Source of the DNA: Ovis canadensis
Lineage: Eukaryota > Chordata > Mammalia > Artiodactyla > Bovidae
Direction of reading: 5' to 3'
NCBI RefSeq assembly: GCF_042477335.2
Contig: NC_091246.1
Location: 251,166,501 to 251,230,500 of the forward strand
DNA: 64,000 nucleotides
In this document: positions 60,001-64,000 of the stretch, one piece after another
Numbering within the stretch: the stretch's first letter is position 1
How the letters are laid out: each line of letters starts with the position of its first letter
The notes under the pieces: model-generated
What the model was told of the DNA's origin: nothing
Databases searched by the model: none
The model's input: only the letters and a program-made list of their open reading frames with translations
Program-made: the position numbers and the translations under genes

Positions 60001-60003
60001 AAG
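26849..60003 (+). CDS. KIF17: KIF17, kinesin-2 motor, coding exons 1-11 (811 aa; C-terminal tail beyond window)
   Basis: KIF17 is a homodimeric kinesin-2 that walks to microtubule plus ends. It enters cilia with IFT-B and carries NMDA-receptor (GRIN2B) vesicles in dendrites through the Mint1/LIN-10 complex. Exons: 26849-27079, 32609-32755, 33724-33825, 38046-38235, 41272-41724, 47408-47517, 51847-51994, 53828-54363, 55142-55216, 56509-56717, 59772-60003. They sum to 2433 bases, 811 codons, unbroken. The motor domain is about residues 5-335: P-loop GQTGSGKS 91-98, switch I SSRSH 207-211, switch II DLAGSE 240-245, neck HINGE-like [11 protein letters not shown]. Coiled coil lies in exon 7 (412-460) and exon 11. 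An acidic, poorly conserved middle fills exons 8-10. ATG in gcggcgccATGG is a good Kozak match and gives [20 protein letters not shown]. About 200 further residues, including the cargo tail and basic NLS-like end, are expected beyond 64000. Confidence 0.96.
27745..27810 (-). repeat. MIR SINE fragment
   Basis: Reverse core: tcacagatggggagactgag, then gcctggaggaagg. Confidence 0.5.
29130..29225 (-). repeat. MIR SINE fragment
   Basis: Reverse core: aaactgggattatcattcct then ggtgaggaaactgaagg. Confidence 0.5.
30160..31010. repeat. Ancient mammalian repeat (MER/hAT-like), split by Bov-tA
   Basis: Phrases such as gggctgtccaattaggg, ccacatgtggccagtggcta and ttctagtagccacattttaa belong to a common mammalian-wide repeat. 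I think it is a nonautonomous DNA transposon but cannot name it firmly. The Bov-tA composite at 30452-30779 lies inside it. Confidence 0.45.
30452..30779 (+). repeat. Composite Bov-tA: truncated unit plus full unit
   Basis: A tRNA head and partial A unit (30452-30569, ending ccaatattctt) runs straight into a second head (gggcttccctggtggctcag) and full A unit. One 12-base duplication, cacattttaaaa, flanks the pair (30440-30451 and 30780-30791). Confidence 0.88.
32118..32303 (+). repeat. Bov-tA SINE
   Basis: Shortened head gggcttcctgccagtgcagg, then the A unit to gtcggacgcgaccgagaact. It ends about 305 bases before KIF17 exon 2. Confidence 0.82.
32609..32755 (+). CDS. KIF17: KIF17 exon 2 (residues 78-126), P-loop
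   Basis: [20 protein letters not shown] then SFTMQG: the nucleotide-binding P-loop is intact. Acceptor ccttgcag, donor gtaatg. Confidence 0.96.
32756..33723. other. KIF17 intron 2
   Basis: Under 1 kb: a GGGGC-rich start (32780-32795), a MIR-like stretch near 33100-33290, no other feature. Confidence 0.6.
33724..33825 (+). CDS. KIF17: KIF17 exon 3 (residues 127-160)
   Basis: [20 protein letters not shown] then VRDLL, the conserved kinesin SYLEIYNE motif. Acceptor ccctgcag, donor gtgggt. Confidence 0.96.
34840..34960 (-). repeat. MIR SINE fragment
   Basis: gatgaggaaactgagtccca, then gacttggccaaagtcacaca and gcaagttgctag; well preserved. Confidence 0.75.
35620..35740 (-). repeat. MIR SINE fragment
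   Basis: ttattacagaagaggagcct then gaggctcctagttgcc and gtcagtaaagggcagagg. Confidence 0.55.
35998..36052. promoter_or_regulatory. Paired X-box motifs in KIF17 intron 3
   Basis: GTTGCCATGGCGAC (35998-36011) and GTTACCAAGGAAC (36040-36052) each fit RYYNYYN(1-3)RRNRAC at every position. Starts are 42 bases apart, about four helical turns. The surrounding ~200 bases are GC-rich and repeat-free. Candidate RFX-bound enhancer or internal promoter. Confidence 0.5.
36290..36610 (-). repeat. MIR fragment split by Bov-tA
   Basis: The left part (36290-36332) ends catcctcactttacag. The right part (36541-36610) resumes tttaaagatgagaccgaggc, then agaggcaaagtgacttccc. Confidence 0.6.
36333..36540 (+). repeat. 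Bov-tA SINE
   Basis: Head ggacttccctggtggctcag; A unit to gtcggacacgactgtgcaat. Inserted in a MIR. Confidence 0.87.
36840..37029 (-). repeat. Bov-tA SINE
   Basis: + strand starts gtgaaagtcgctcagacgtg and ends with the reversed head gctgagccaccagggacg. Confidence 0.86.
37800..37910 (-). repeat. MIR SINE fragment
   Basis: cacagatgtggaaactgagg, then ctcagggaggtgatgtgg and gaggtcacacagtgag. Confidence 0.7.
38046..38235 (+). CDS. KIF17: KIF17 exon 4 (residues 161-223, phase 1 end), switch I
   Basis: Includes [14 protein letters not shown] and [12 protein letters not shown] (switch I). The residue before TLMN is Cys rather than the Tyr I recall in human KIF17. Acceptor ctgcccgcag, donor gtgcgt. 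Confidence 0.95.
38440..38590 (-). repeat. MIR SINE fragment
   Basis: ccctgccaggcaatgtgtgt, then catcttacagatgaggaaac and tgaggtcacacaactag. Confidence 0.7.
38651..38885 (-). repeat. tRNA-Glu-derived SINE (long CHR type)
   Basis: Reversed head gaccaccaaggaagtcc at the right, ttattttggctgcgtcgggt body, T-rich left end. Confidence 0.8.
39040..39290 (-). repeat. MIR SINE, near full length
   Basis: ctgacaggccaggaaacgag, then gctctgagaaataagg and gaacccaggttgctttgaca in order on +. Confidence 0.6.
39705..39790 (-). repeat. Bov-tA head fragment
   Basis: Only the reversed tRNA-Glu part: cagggatcgaacccaggtct to gagccaccagggaagccc. The A unit is missing. Confidence 0.78.
40740..40850 (-). repeat. 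MIR SINE fragment
   Basis: ctgccaaggtcacatagcaa then gtaggaggcagggcttgg. Confidence 0.55.
41075..41180 (+). repeat. MIR SINE fragment
   Basis: aagccatgtgaccttgggca then agtcacaggccctttctgag; ends about 90 bases before KIF17 exon 5. Confidence 0.65.
41272..41724 (+). CDS. KIF17: KIF17 exon 5 (residues 224-374), switch II and neck
   Basis: The longest motor exon: [20 protein letters not shown], then [30 protein letters not shown] and [12 protein letters not shown]. It runs into the neck helix [13 protein letters not shown]. Acceptor ctgtctgcag, donor gtgggt. Confidence 0.96.
42238..42510. repeat. Degenerate CCATC/CCACC low-complexity tract
   Basis: Repeated catccatc- and cccacccc-like words with few G bases. 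Decayed simple repeat, not a mobile element. Confidence 0.6.
43250..43400 (+). repeat. MIR SINE fragment
   Basis: ggggaagtgacttagacgcc, then cctcagtgtcctcatctgtt and taatgggtcaccc. Confidence 0.55.
43690..43940 (-). repeat. tRNA-Glu-derived SINE (long CHR type)
   Basis: tttatttttggctgcgcggg, then gtgtagccgggctccagggc and the reversed core gagactcgaacccgtgcctc. The head beyond 43935 is lost. Confidence 0.72.
44983..45124 (+). repeat. BovB 3'-end fragment
   Basis: ggcaccaccgactctatgga to gagcgactgaactgaactga; last ~140 bases only. Confidence 0.85.
45893..46083 (+). repeat. Bov-tA SINE, 3' end lost
   Basis: Head ggggcttcccaggtggctca. The A unit reads to gtcggccatgact, then stops short of the usual gagcgact end, directly beside the LTR at 46086. 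Confidence 0.85.
46086..47096 (-). mobile_element. Solo LTR of an endogenous retrovirus (probable)
   Basis: A 1011-base block bounded by TG and CA: minus strand starts TGTTTCAGTTAAACC and ends GGACCCCGGCA. On the minus strand a TATA-like gtataaaagg (46459-46468) precedes overlapping AATAAA signals (46154-46163) by about 300 bases, as in U3-R-U5. There is no internal gene, primer site or second LTR, so it is a solo remnant. I believe it is a ruminant class II-type LTR; family name and orientation need a repeat search. It lies antisense in KIF17 intron 5. No clean target duplication is visible. Confidence 0.6.
47408..47517 (+). CDS. KIF17: KIF17 exon 6 (residues 375-411)
   Basis: [20 protein letters not shown] then [11 protein letters not shown]. 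Joins the exon 5 G with CT to make Ala. Acceptor tctcccag, donor gtgagg. Confidence 0.93.
47590..47680 (-). repeat. MIR SINE fragment
   Basis: cttgcccaaggtcacacagc then ctgagccaggattggaac, 70 bases after exon 6. Confidence 0.6.
48601..48623. repeat. (GGGGT)n simple repeat
   Basis: Four tandem ggggt units plus ggg on the + strand; G-quadruplex potential. Confidence 0.85.
48766..48960 (+). repeat. Bov-tA SINE, diverged
   Basis: ggtggagccagtgctaccgc to gagagacctggcggagcgac. A small deletion sits in cctggaggaaatgg. Confidence 0.78.
48964..49011 (-). repeat. Bov-tA head fragment, inverted
   Basis: gcgggttctataccgtctga then gccaccagggaagccc: a reversed tRNA-Glu head immediately after the forward Bov-tA. 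Confidence 0.75.
49243..49372 (+). repeat. tRNA-Glu-derived SINE (CHR type)
   Basis: ggctcctggttcagtccctg core, then gcatggcatggccaaacaat and (AAT)n tail. The head is degraded. Confidence 0.65.
49513..49720 (+). repeat. tRNA-Glu-derived SINE (CHR type) with long A-rich tail
   Basis: gggacttacctggcggtcaa head, gggtttgatccccgattggg core, ctcatggccaaaaaaaac tail. Confidence 0.75.
49869..50022 (-). repeat. BovB 3'-end fragment
   Basis: gtcagttcagttcagtcgct start on +, continuing through caccagctcccggagttcac. Confidence 0.85.
51412..51640 (+). repeat. Bov-tA SINE
   Basis: gggcttcccaagtggcgcta subtype with a duplicated gacgtaagagacgtggg segment; A unit to gacacgactgaagagacc. Ends about 200 bases before exon 7. 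Confidence 0.87.
51847..51994 (+). CDS. KIF17: KIF17 exon 7 (residues 412-460), coiled coil
   Basis: [20 protein letters not shown] and onward through [20 protein letters not shown]; heptad-like and highly charged. Acceptor cctctccag, donor gtgggc. Confidence 0.95.
52085..52245 (-). repeat. MIR SINE, well preserved
   Basis: cagctgaggaaactgaggcc, then ccgaggtcacacagctttta and gcagagctgggatttga. Confidence 0.78.
52544..52749 (-). repeat. Bov-tA SINE
   Basis: gtgttagtcactcagccatg to reversed head tgagccaccagagaagccc. Near full length. Confidence 0.88.
52945..53095 (+). repeat. hAT-like (MER-type) DNA transposon fragment
   Basis: gtccccaacctttttggcac then cagggacctgttttgtgg and gaagacagttcttccacaga, a phrase common to a mammalian MER family. 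Exact name not certain. Confidence 0.5.
53828..54363 (+). CDS. KIF17: KIF17 exon 8 (residues 461-639), acidic low-complexity region
   Basis: Opens with a small internal repeat ([17 protein letters not shown]), then Ser/Glu-rich linker (SLGSDESS) and [17 protein letters not shown]. The end at CAG|gtacct is phase 0. Acceptor ctcctgcag. Confidence 0.9.
54364..55141. other. KIF17 intron 8
   Basis: Under 0.8 kb with an X-box-like site (54577-54590), a (TC)n run (54775-54797) and a MIR (54800-54965). Confidence 0.6.
54800..54965 (+). repeat. MIR SINE, near full length
   Basis: ctttgaatcagagagatccg, then tcagctgtgtgaccttgtcc and cctcagtttcctcatctgtt. Confidence 0.78.
55142..55216 (+). CDS. KIF17: KIF17 exon 9 (residues 640-664)
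   Basis: [20 protein letters not shown] then LPLRT aligns with the equivalent human stretch (DLLEPSDARPEAEAADD). The acceptor is the less usual tgcaag|c rather than cag. Donor gtgagt. Confidence 0.75.
55217..56508. other. KIF17 intron 9
   Basis: About 1.3 kb: a short MIR piece (ggcctcagtttcctcaccca near 55305), a G-rich block (55862-55890) and a CHR SINE (56117). Confidence 0.6.
56117..56246 (+). repeat. tRNA-Glu-derived SINE (CHR type)
   Basis: gaactccctggtggtccagt head, gggttcagtccctgattggg core, A-rich tail at 56233. Confidence 0.82.
56509..56717 (+). CDS. KIF17: KIF17 exon 10 (residues 665-733, phase 2 end)
   Basis: [14 protein letters not shown], an Ala/Glu repeat ([17 protein letters not shown]), then the conserved VDQQQVLAR. 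Acceptor gcacttag, donor gtaagc. Confidence 0.88.
57113..58172 (+). repeat. Bov-tA SINE interrupted by BovB
   Basis: The left piece (57113-57148) is the tRNA head ending gatgtgggag. The right piece (58021-58172) resumes acccaggttcgatctctttc and completes the A unit to gggcgactag. Confidence 0.88.
57149..58011 (+). mobile_element. BovB LINE, 5'-truncated, inserted in Bov-tA
   Basis: 863 bases from the RT C-terminal part ([12 protein letters not shown], where the catalytic motif is degraded) to the ctgaactgacctgaac end. It is flanked by the 9-base duplication atgtgggag (57140-57148, 58012-58020). Confidence 0.9.
58260..58350 (+). repeat. MIR SINE fragment
   Basis: gctatgtggctttgtgcaag then tcgcttgacgtctcagagcc. 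Confidence 0.55.
58565..58700 (+). repeat. MIR SINE fragment
   Basis: cccagctctgccacctgggc, then tctgtccctcagtctctcac. Confidence 0.5.
59772..60003 (+). CDS. KIF17: KIF17 exon 11 (residues 734-811)
   Basis: [20 protein letters not shown], basic [15 protein letters not shown], then [20 protein letters not shown] and LLEKMQRK. Highly conserved coiled-coil and tail entry. Acceptor gccggcag, donor gtgagg. Following exons are outside the window. Confidence 0.95.
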
Positions 60004-60020
60004 GTGAGGCCGGGCTCAGG

Positions 60021-60084
60021 CCCCGCCCCCAGGCAGGCCCCGCCCCCAGGCAGGCCCCGCCCCGCGGGCCCGCCCCCAGGCAGG
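60021..60084 (+). repeat. C-rich minisatellite next to the KIF17 exon 11 donor
   Basis: Two exact copies of ccccgcccccaggcagg (60021-60037, 60038-60054) and a third variant ending at 60084. Begins 18 bases after the exon. Confidence 0.88.
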
Positions 60085-60202
60085 AGCGCTAGGTGGGCTT
60101 CACACCAGGTCTTGACCCTTGCCTGTGTTCGTGCCTGCTGTGTGCCACGCCCTGTTCTGGAAGCTGTCGTGGTGACAGGTTCATCTCTGCAGTAGTGGAG
60201 CT

Positions 60203-60244
60203 CGTGTGTGTGCATGTGTGTGCGTGTGTGTGTGTGTGTGTGTG
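60203..60244. repeat. (TG)n microsatellite
   Basis: Imperfect then perfect gt dinucleotide run, about 42 bases. Confidence 0.9.
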
Positions 60245-60255
60245 TAAGCAAGCAA

Positions 60256-60366
60256 TAGAGAAAGTTGCTGAGTTGTGTCTGACTCTTTGCGACCCTATGG
60301 ACTATACAGTCCATGGAATTCTCCAGGCCAGCACCCTGGAGTGGGTAGGCATTCCCTTCTCCAAGG
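60256..60366 (-). repeat. Bov-A-type SINE fragment
   Basis: gaaagttgctgagttgtgtc to gtaggcattcccttctccaa; A unit only, no tRNA head. Confidence 0.8.
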
Positions 60367-61659
60367 GTAAGTACGCAGTAACAGCAGAGAAATAAAGAAG
60401 AAACTCTGGCCCGACAAAGAGAATAGGGGGCAGAGGCGGGAGGGAGGTGAGGGGCAACTTCATTTTGATGGGTTTTTTTTTTTTTTCATTTTGAGGTTTT
60501 TTACTTTGATCGAAGTACAAACGCACAACTGAATTCATTTCCACAAAGGGAGTACTCTGGGCCAGCTGCGCCTGGCTGGGGGCTCTGAGCGTTAACAGGA
60601 CCCCAGAAGTTCCTGGGGCCACTTCAGATGGGCGGATACGGCTGTTCTGGTGCAGGTGGTGGCTTCTCAGGTGGGGCCTGGTGGAAAGTGGTCTAGGGGA
60701 AGACACAGGCTGGTGCCTGGAATGTGGTCCGTGGTTCAGGAACCAGAAAGGCGGCCACGTGGCTGAGCGTGGGGAGAGGAGACTGGAGGGAAACGAGGCT
60801 CTGCCACCTGTGACCGACACCTGCGTGGCCTTCAGAGCATCTTCCCGGTGGGCCTGGGCCTCATAGCGCCCTCCCTGGCCACCTGCTATCCCCTCCTCAT
60901 CCCCACTCAGCGTGGCAACCAAGGGATCTTGCCAGAGCATAAAGCTGGTATTTTTTGGTCTTTAAATGTCTTTGGTTTAAAATTTTTTTCTTGGCTGGTT
61001 TTATGCCTTTTCTTACTACACTTCATATCTTTAATCAAATTTGGTCTTTCTTGTACTTTGGTCTACACATCTAAATTAAAAAAAAAAAAAAACCTTTGCT
61101 GGTTTTGTGTTAATGTCCCACTTGGCACCTTCTTCACTTTTGTCCATTTCAAAATTTTGGATTTCTGACTTGAAAATTCCACACCTGCGAATATTTGTTT
61201 AAGAAAACTATTTACACTGGGGCGTCGAGTTGCATTTTTAAAGTTTGGTTGCGTGTGCTTGTGCTTTGGGGGAACTTTCTTCTGCTGAAATGCTTTTGAT
61301 TTTCACTTCCTATTTCTTAGTAGTGGTGCTGAATAGATACACCTGCTCCTCTTCTGTTTCTTGCATAACGTCATGTTTTTCTGCACTCTCAGTAACAACT
61401 GAACGCCGAAGTTGTTGGAGGATGGAGGGAACCAAAAGTACCCACCAAAATGAGGTACCCTGAGACCAAAAAACGAGGCAGGCGGCTCCATGTAATCAGT
61501 GGATCAGTTAATTTTAGGGTAAGGTAGTCACGGGGCGGGGCCGGAAGATGGCACCCTGGAAGCATTCACAGCGGTGCCCCGCAGCACCGAGGGGCCATTA
61601 GGATGGCCCTGTGTTTGTCCAGGGTGCGGGGTGGGAGCTACAGCAGGGAGCGCATCCTG

Positions 61660-61936
61660 TTTGTTTGTTTTGGGGGCTGCACTAGGCCTTTGTTGCTACG
61701 TGCAGATTTCCTCTGACTCCGGTGGCGGGGGCTGCTCTCAGGCTGTGGTGTGCGGGCCTCGCTGTGGTGACTGCTCTTGTGGAGCACGGGCTAGGCTGCT
61801 TGGACTCCGTGCTTGCGGTGGCGCGCAGGCTCAGTTGCTCTCTGGCACGTGGGATCTAGTTCTCAGACCAGGGAGCAAACCCGTGTCCCCTGCATGGGCA
61901 GGCATGTTCTCCATCACTGGACCACCAGGGAAGTCC
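61660..61936 (-). repeat. tRNA-Glu-derived SINE (long CHR type)
   Basis: ttttgggggctgcactaggc, then gctcagttgctctctggcac and the reversed head gaccaccagggaagtcc. Confidence 0.78.
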
Positions 61937-61984
61937 AGGAAGAGCACTCTTAAGTCAAGATTTATGAATGGGTAACCAGTCTTG

Positions 61985-62116
61985 TCGGAGAAGGCGATGG
62001 CACCCCACTCCAGTACTCTTGCCTAGAAAATCCCATGGACAGAGGAGCCTGGTGGGCTACCGTCTGTGGGGTCGCACAGAGTCAGACACAACTGAAGTGA
62101 CTTAGCAGCAACAGCA
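61985..62116 (+). repeat. Bov-A-type SINE
   Basis: ggagaaggcgatggcacccc to gaagtgacttagcagcaaca; headless A unit with typical 3' end. Confidence 0.85.
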
Positions 62117-62228
62117 ATTAGTCTTGTGGGCACTGGGAATATGTCAGTGAAGGTCTTCATCGTTGTTTGGCAACTACCAGGGCACAGAGACCACTGGGAC
62201 TTAATCACAATTAAACAGTATCTATTAG

Positions 62229-63013
62229 CTACAATATGCAGATGACACCACCCTTATGGCAGAAAGTGAAGAGGAACTAAAAGGCCTCTTGATGAAAGTG
62301 AAAGAGGAGAGTGAAAAAGTTGGCTTAAAGCTCAACATTCAGAAAACTAAGACCATGGCATCTGGTCCCATCACTTCATGGGAAATAGACGGGGAAACAG
62401 TGTCAGGCTTTATTTTGGGGGGCTCCAAAATCACTGCAGATGGTGACTGCAGCCATGAAATTAAAAGGCGCTTACTCCTTGGAAGGAAAGCTATGACCAA
62501 CCTAGAGAGCATAATTCAAAAGCAGAGACATTACTTTGCCAACAAAGGTCCGTCTAGTCAAGGCTATGTTATTTCCAGTGGTCATGTATGGATGTGAGAG
62601 TTGGACTGTGAAGAAGGCTGAGCGCCGAAGAATTGATGCTTTTGAACTGTGCTGCTGGAGAAGACTCTTGAGAGTCCCTTGGACTGCAAGTAGGTCCAAC
62701 CAGTCCATTCTAAAGGAGATTAGTCCTGGGTGTTTTTTGGAAGGACTGATGCTAAAGCTGAAACTCCAGTACTTTGGCTACCTCATGCAAAGAGTTGACC
62801 CATTGGAAAAGAGTTTGATGCTGGGAGGGATTGGGAGTGGGAAGAGAAGGGGACGACAGAGGATGAGATGGCTGGATGGCATCACTGACTCGATGGACAT
62901 GAGTTTGAGTGAACTCCGGGAGTTGGTGATGGACGGGGAGGCCTGGCGTGCTGTGATTCATGAAGTCGCAAAGAGTCAGACATGACTGAGTGACTGAACT
63001 GAACTGAACTGAT
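62229..63013 (+). mobile_element. BovB LINE, 5'-truncated copy
   Basis: Begins in the RT region at tatgcagatgacaccaccct, encoding YADDTTLMAESEEELKGLLM, so the catalytic motif is intact in this fragment. It runs to the repeated ctgaactgaactga end. 785 bases, with later frame breaks. Confidence 0.9.
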
Positions 63014-63055
63014 TAACTGCAAAGCCCTTGGCCACATGAAAGAAATGTACTACAC

Positions 63056-63286
63056 AGTACTTCCCAGGTGGCGCTAGTGGTAAAGAGCACTCCTGCCAGT
63101 GCAGGAGACGTAAGAGACGTGAGTTCAATCCCTGGGTCAGGAAGGAGCCCCTGGAGGAGGACATGGCAACCCGCTCCAGTATTCTTGCCTGGAGAAACCT
63201 ATGGACAGAGGAGCCTGGTGGGCTACAGTCTATGGTGTTACAAAAAGTTGGATATGACTGAAGCGACTTAGCACACACACACACAG
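63056..63286 (+). repeat. Bov-tA SINE
   Basis: acttcccaggtggcgctagt subtype, with the same duplicated gacgtaagagacgtgag segment as the copy at 51412; followed by (AC)n. Confidence 0.86.
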
Positions 63287-63458
63287 TCCAAGGTAGGGGC
63301 AGTGGAAGGACAGGAAGAACTGAGTGGGTCCAAGATGGTGTCACTTGTGCTAACAGCCATACAGAGGTAAAGGCTGGGTTTGCTTACTAGGTTGTTGTTT
63401 TTGTTTTTTTTTCCTCAATAATACACTTTTCTGTCCATACGGAAGTGTGGCTTTAAAT

Positions 63459-64000
63459 AGAGCTCTTCATTAGTTTCCTGTGGCTGCTGTAGCAGACTGC
63501 CACACATTTTGTTGCCTAAAACAACACAAACTGATTATTTCACAGTGGGTTTCCCTGGTGGCTCAGTGGTAAAGAATCCGCCTGCTGGTGCAGGAGACAT
63601 AGGTTCAACCCCTGATCCCGGGAGGATCTCAAATGCCTCAGAGCCTCTAAGCCCGTGCCTCCAACTGTTGAGCTTGTGAGCTACGGCTACTGAACCCACA
63701 TGCCTCAACTGCTGAAGCGCGAGCACCCTGGGGCCCGTGTTCTGCAGCAAGAGGAGCCACAGCGACGAGAAGCCTGGGCACCACGACTGGAGAAGAGCTG
63801 GCCCAGCGAGGAAGGGCCAGCACAGCAACAAGCAAAGAAACATGTAAAGATGATGTCGTCCCGCAGCTCTGGAGGCCAGACTCCAGGTGCGGCATGGCTG
63901 GCTTCTCCGCTTAGAATTCCCCAAGGCCGAACTCGAGGTGTTGGCAGGGCTGTGTTTCTTTCTGATCCTAGGGGACAGTCCATTTGAGGTTGCTGACAGA
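63459..64000 (-). mobile_element. MaLR-like LTR fragment with nested SINE (runs off window)
   Basis: cattagtttcctgtggctgc, then cctaaaacaacacaaactga before the SINE and cagctctggaggccagactc after it. This phrase order is shared with MLT1-type LTRs. Family assignment is from memory. Confidence 0.5.
63547..63838 (+). repeat. tRNA-Glu-derived SINE (long CHR type), nested
   Basis: gggtttccctggtggctcag head, then gagctacggctactgaaccc and ccagcgaggaagggccagca body, A-rich tail. Confidence 0.8.

Larger units (their letters stand above)
60004..64000. other. KIF17 intron 11 (continues beyond window)
   Basis: No match to the conserved downstream KIF17 exons is seen. Contents: a C-rich minisatellite (60021), (TG)n (60203-60244), a Bov-tA piece (60256), a CHR SINE (61660), a Bov-A (61985), a BovB (62229), a Bov-tA (63056), an LTR-like fragment with a nested SINE (63459). 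Nothing notable is seen in 60370-61650. Confidence 0.65.

Noticed and set aside
62190-63035. Possible target duplication around the BovB at 62229
   Set aside because: ttagctac and ttaactgc differ at two of eight bases; too weak to claim.
60004-64000. Search for the remaining KIF17 exons
   Set aside because: None of the conserved tail motifs I know (for example around ERDSMLLQQLLEQ) appears in any + frame. The gene continues past the window.

Overview
This is mammalian nuclear DNA from a ruminant, most likely a bovid. Intron-split genes lie in a background of ruminant-specific BovB LINEs and Bov-tA/Bov-A SINEs, with older MIR and MaLR fragments. Three protein genes, all on the + strand, match a known mammalian block (human 1p36.12, from memory): HP1BP3, SH2D5, KIF17. 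I recognised them from the encoded proteins; no search was run.

Layout. 1-2250: the last two coding exons and 3' UTR of HP1BP3 (heterochromatin protein 1 binding protein 3). 2250-11990: intergenic DNA with repeats and no convincing exon. 11990-12335: a CpG-rich block with two inverted CCAAT boxes and an E-box, ending in a splice donor; this is the likely SH2D5 promoter and noncoding first exon. 17198-22621: nine SH2D5 coding exons joining to an intact 428-residue reading frame, followed by a long 3' UTR to a poly(A) signal at 24823. 26420-27130: the KIF17 CpG island and first exon. 26849-60003: eleven KIF17 coding exons encoding 811 residues with no break. 60004-64000: intron; the last KIF17 exons lie beyond the window.

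Functionally these are independent neighbours rather than a pathway: a linker-histone-like chromatin protein, a PTB/SH2 adaptor, and a kinesin-2 motor of cilia and dendrites. SH2D5 and KIF17 are both neuronal in other mammals.

I found no previously undescribed system. The best leads are regulatory and structural: RFX-type X-boxes at the KIF17 promoter and as a close pair in KIF17 intron 3; an SH2 domain lacking its phosphotyrosine arginine; a solo LTR in a KIF17 intron; and two mobile-element insertions whose target-site duplications show their order or unit of insertion.
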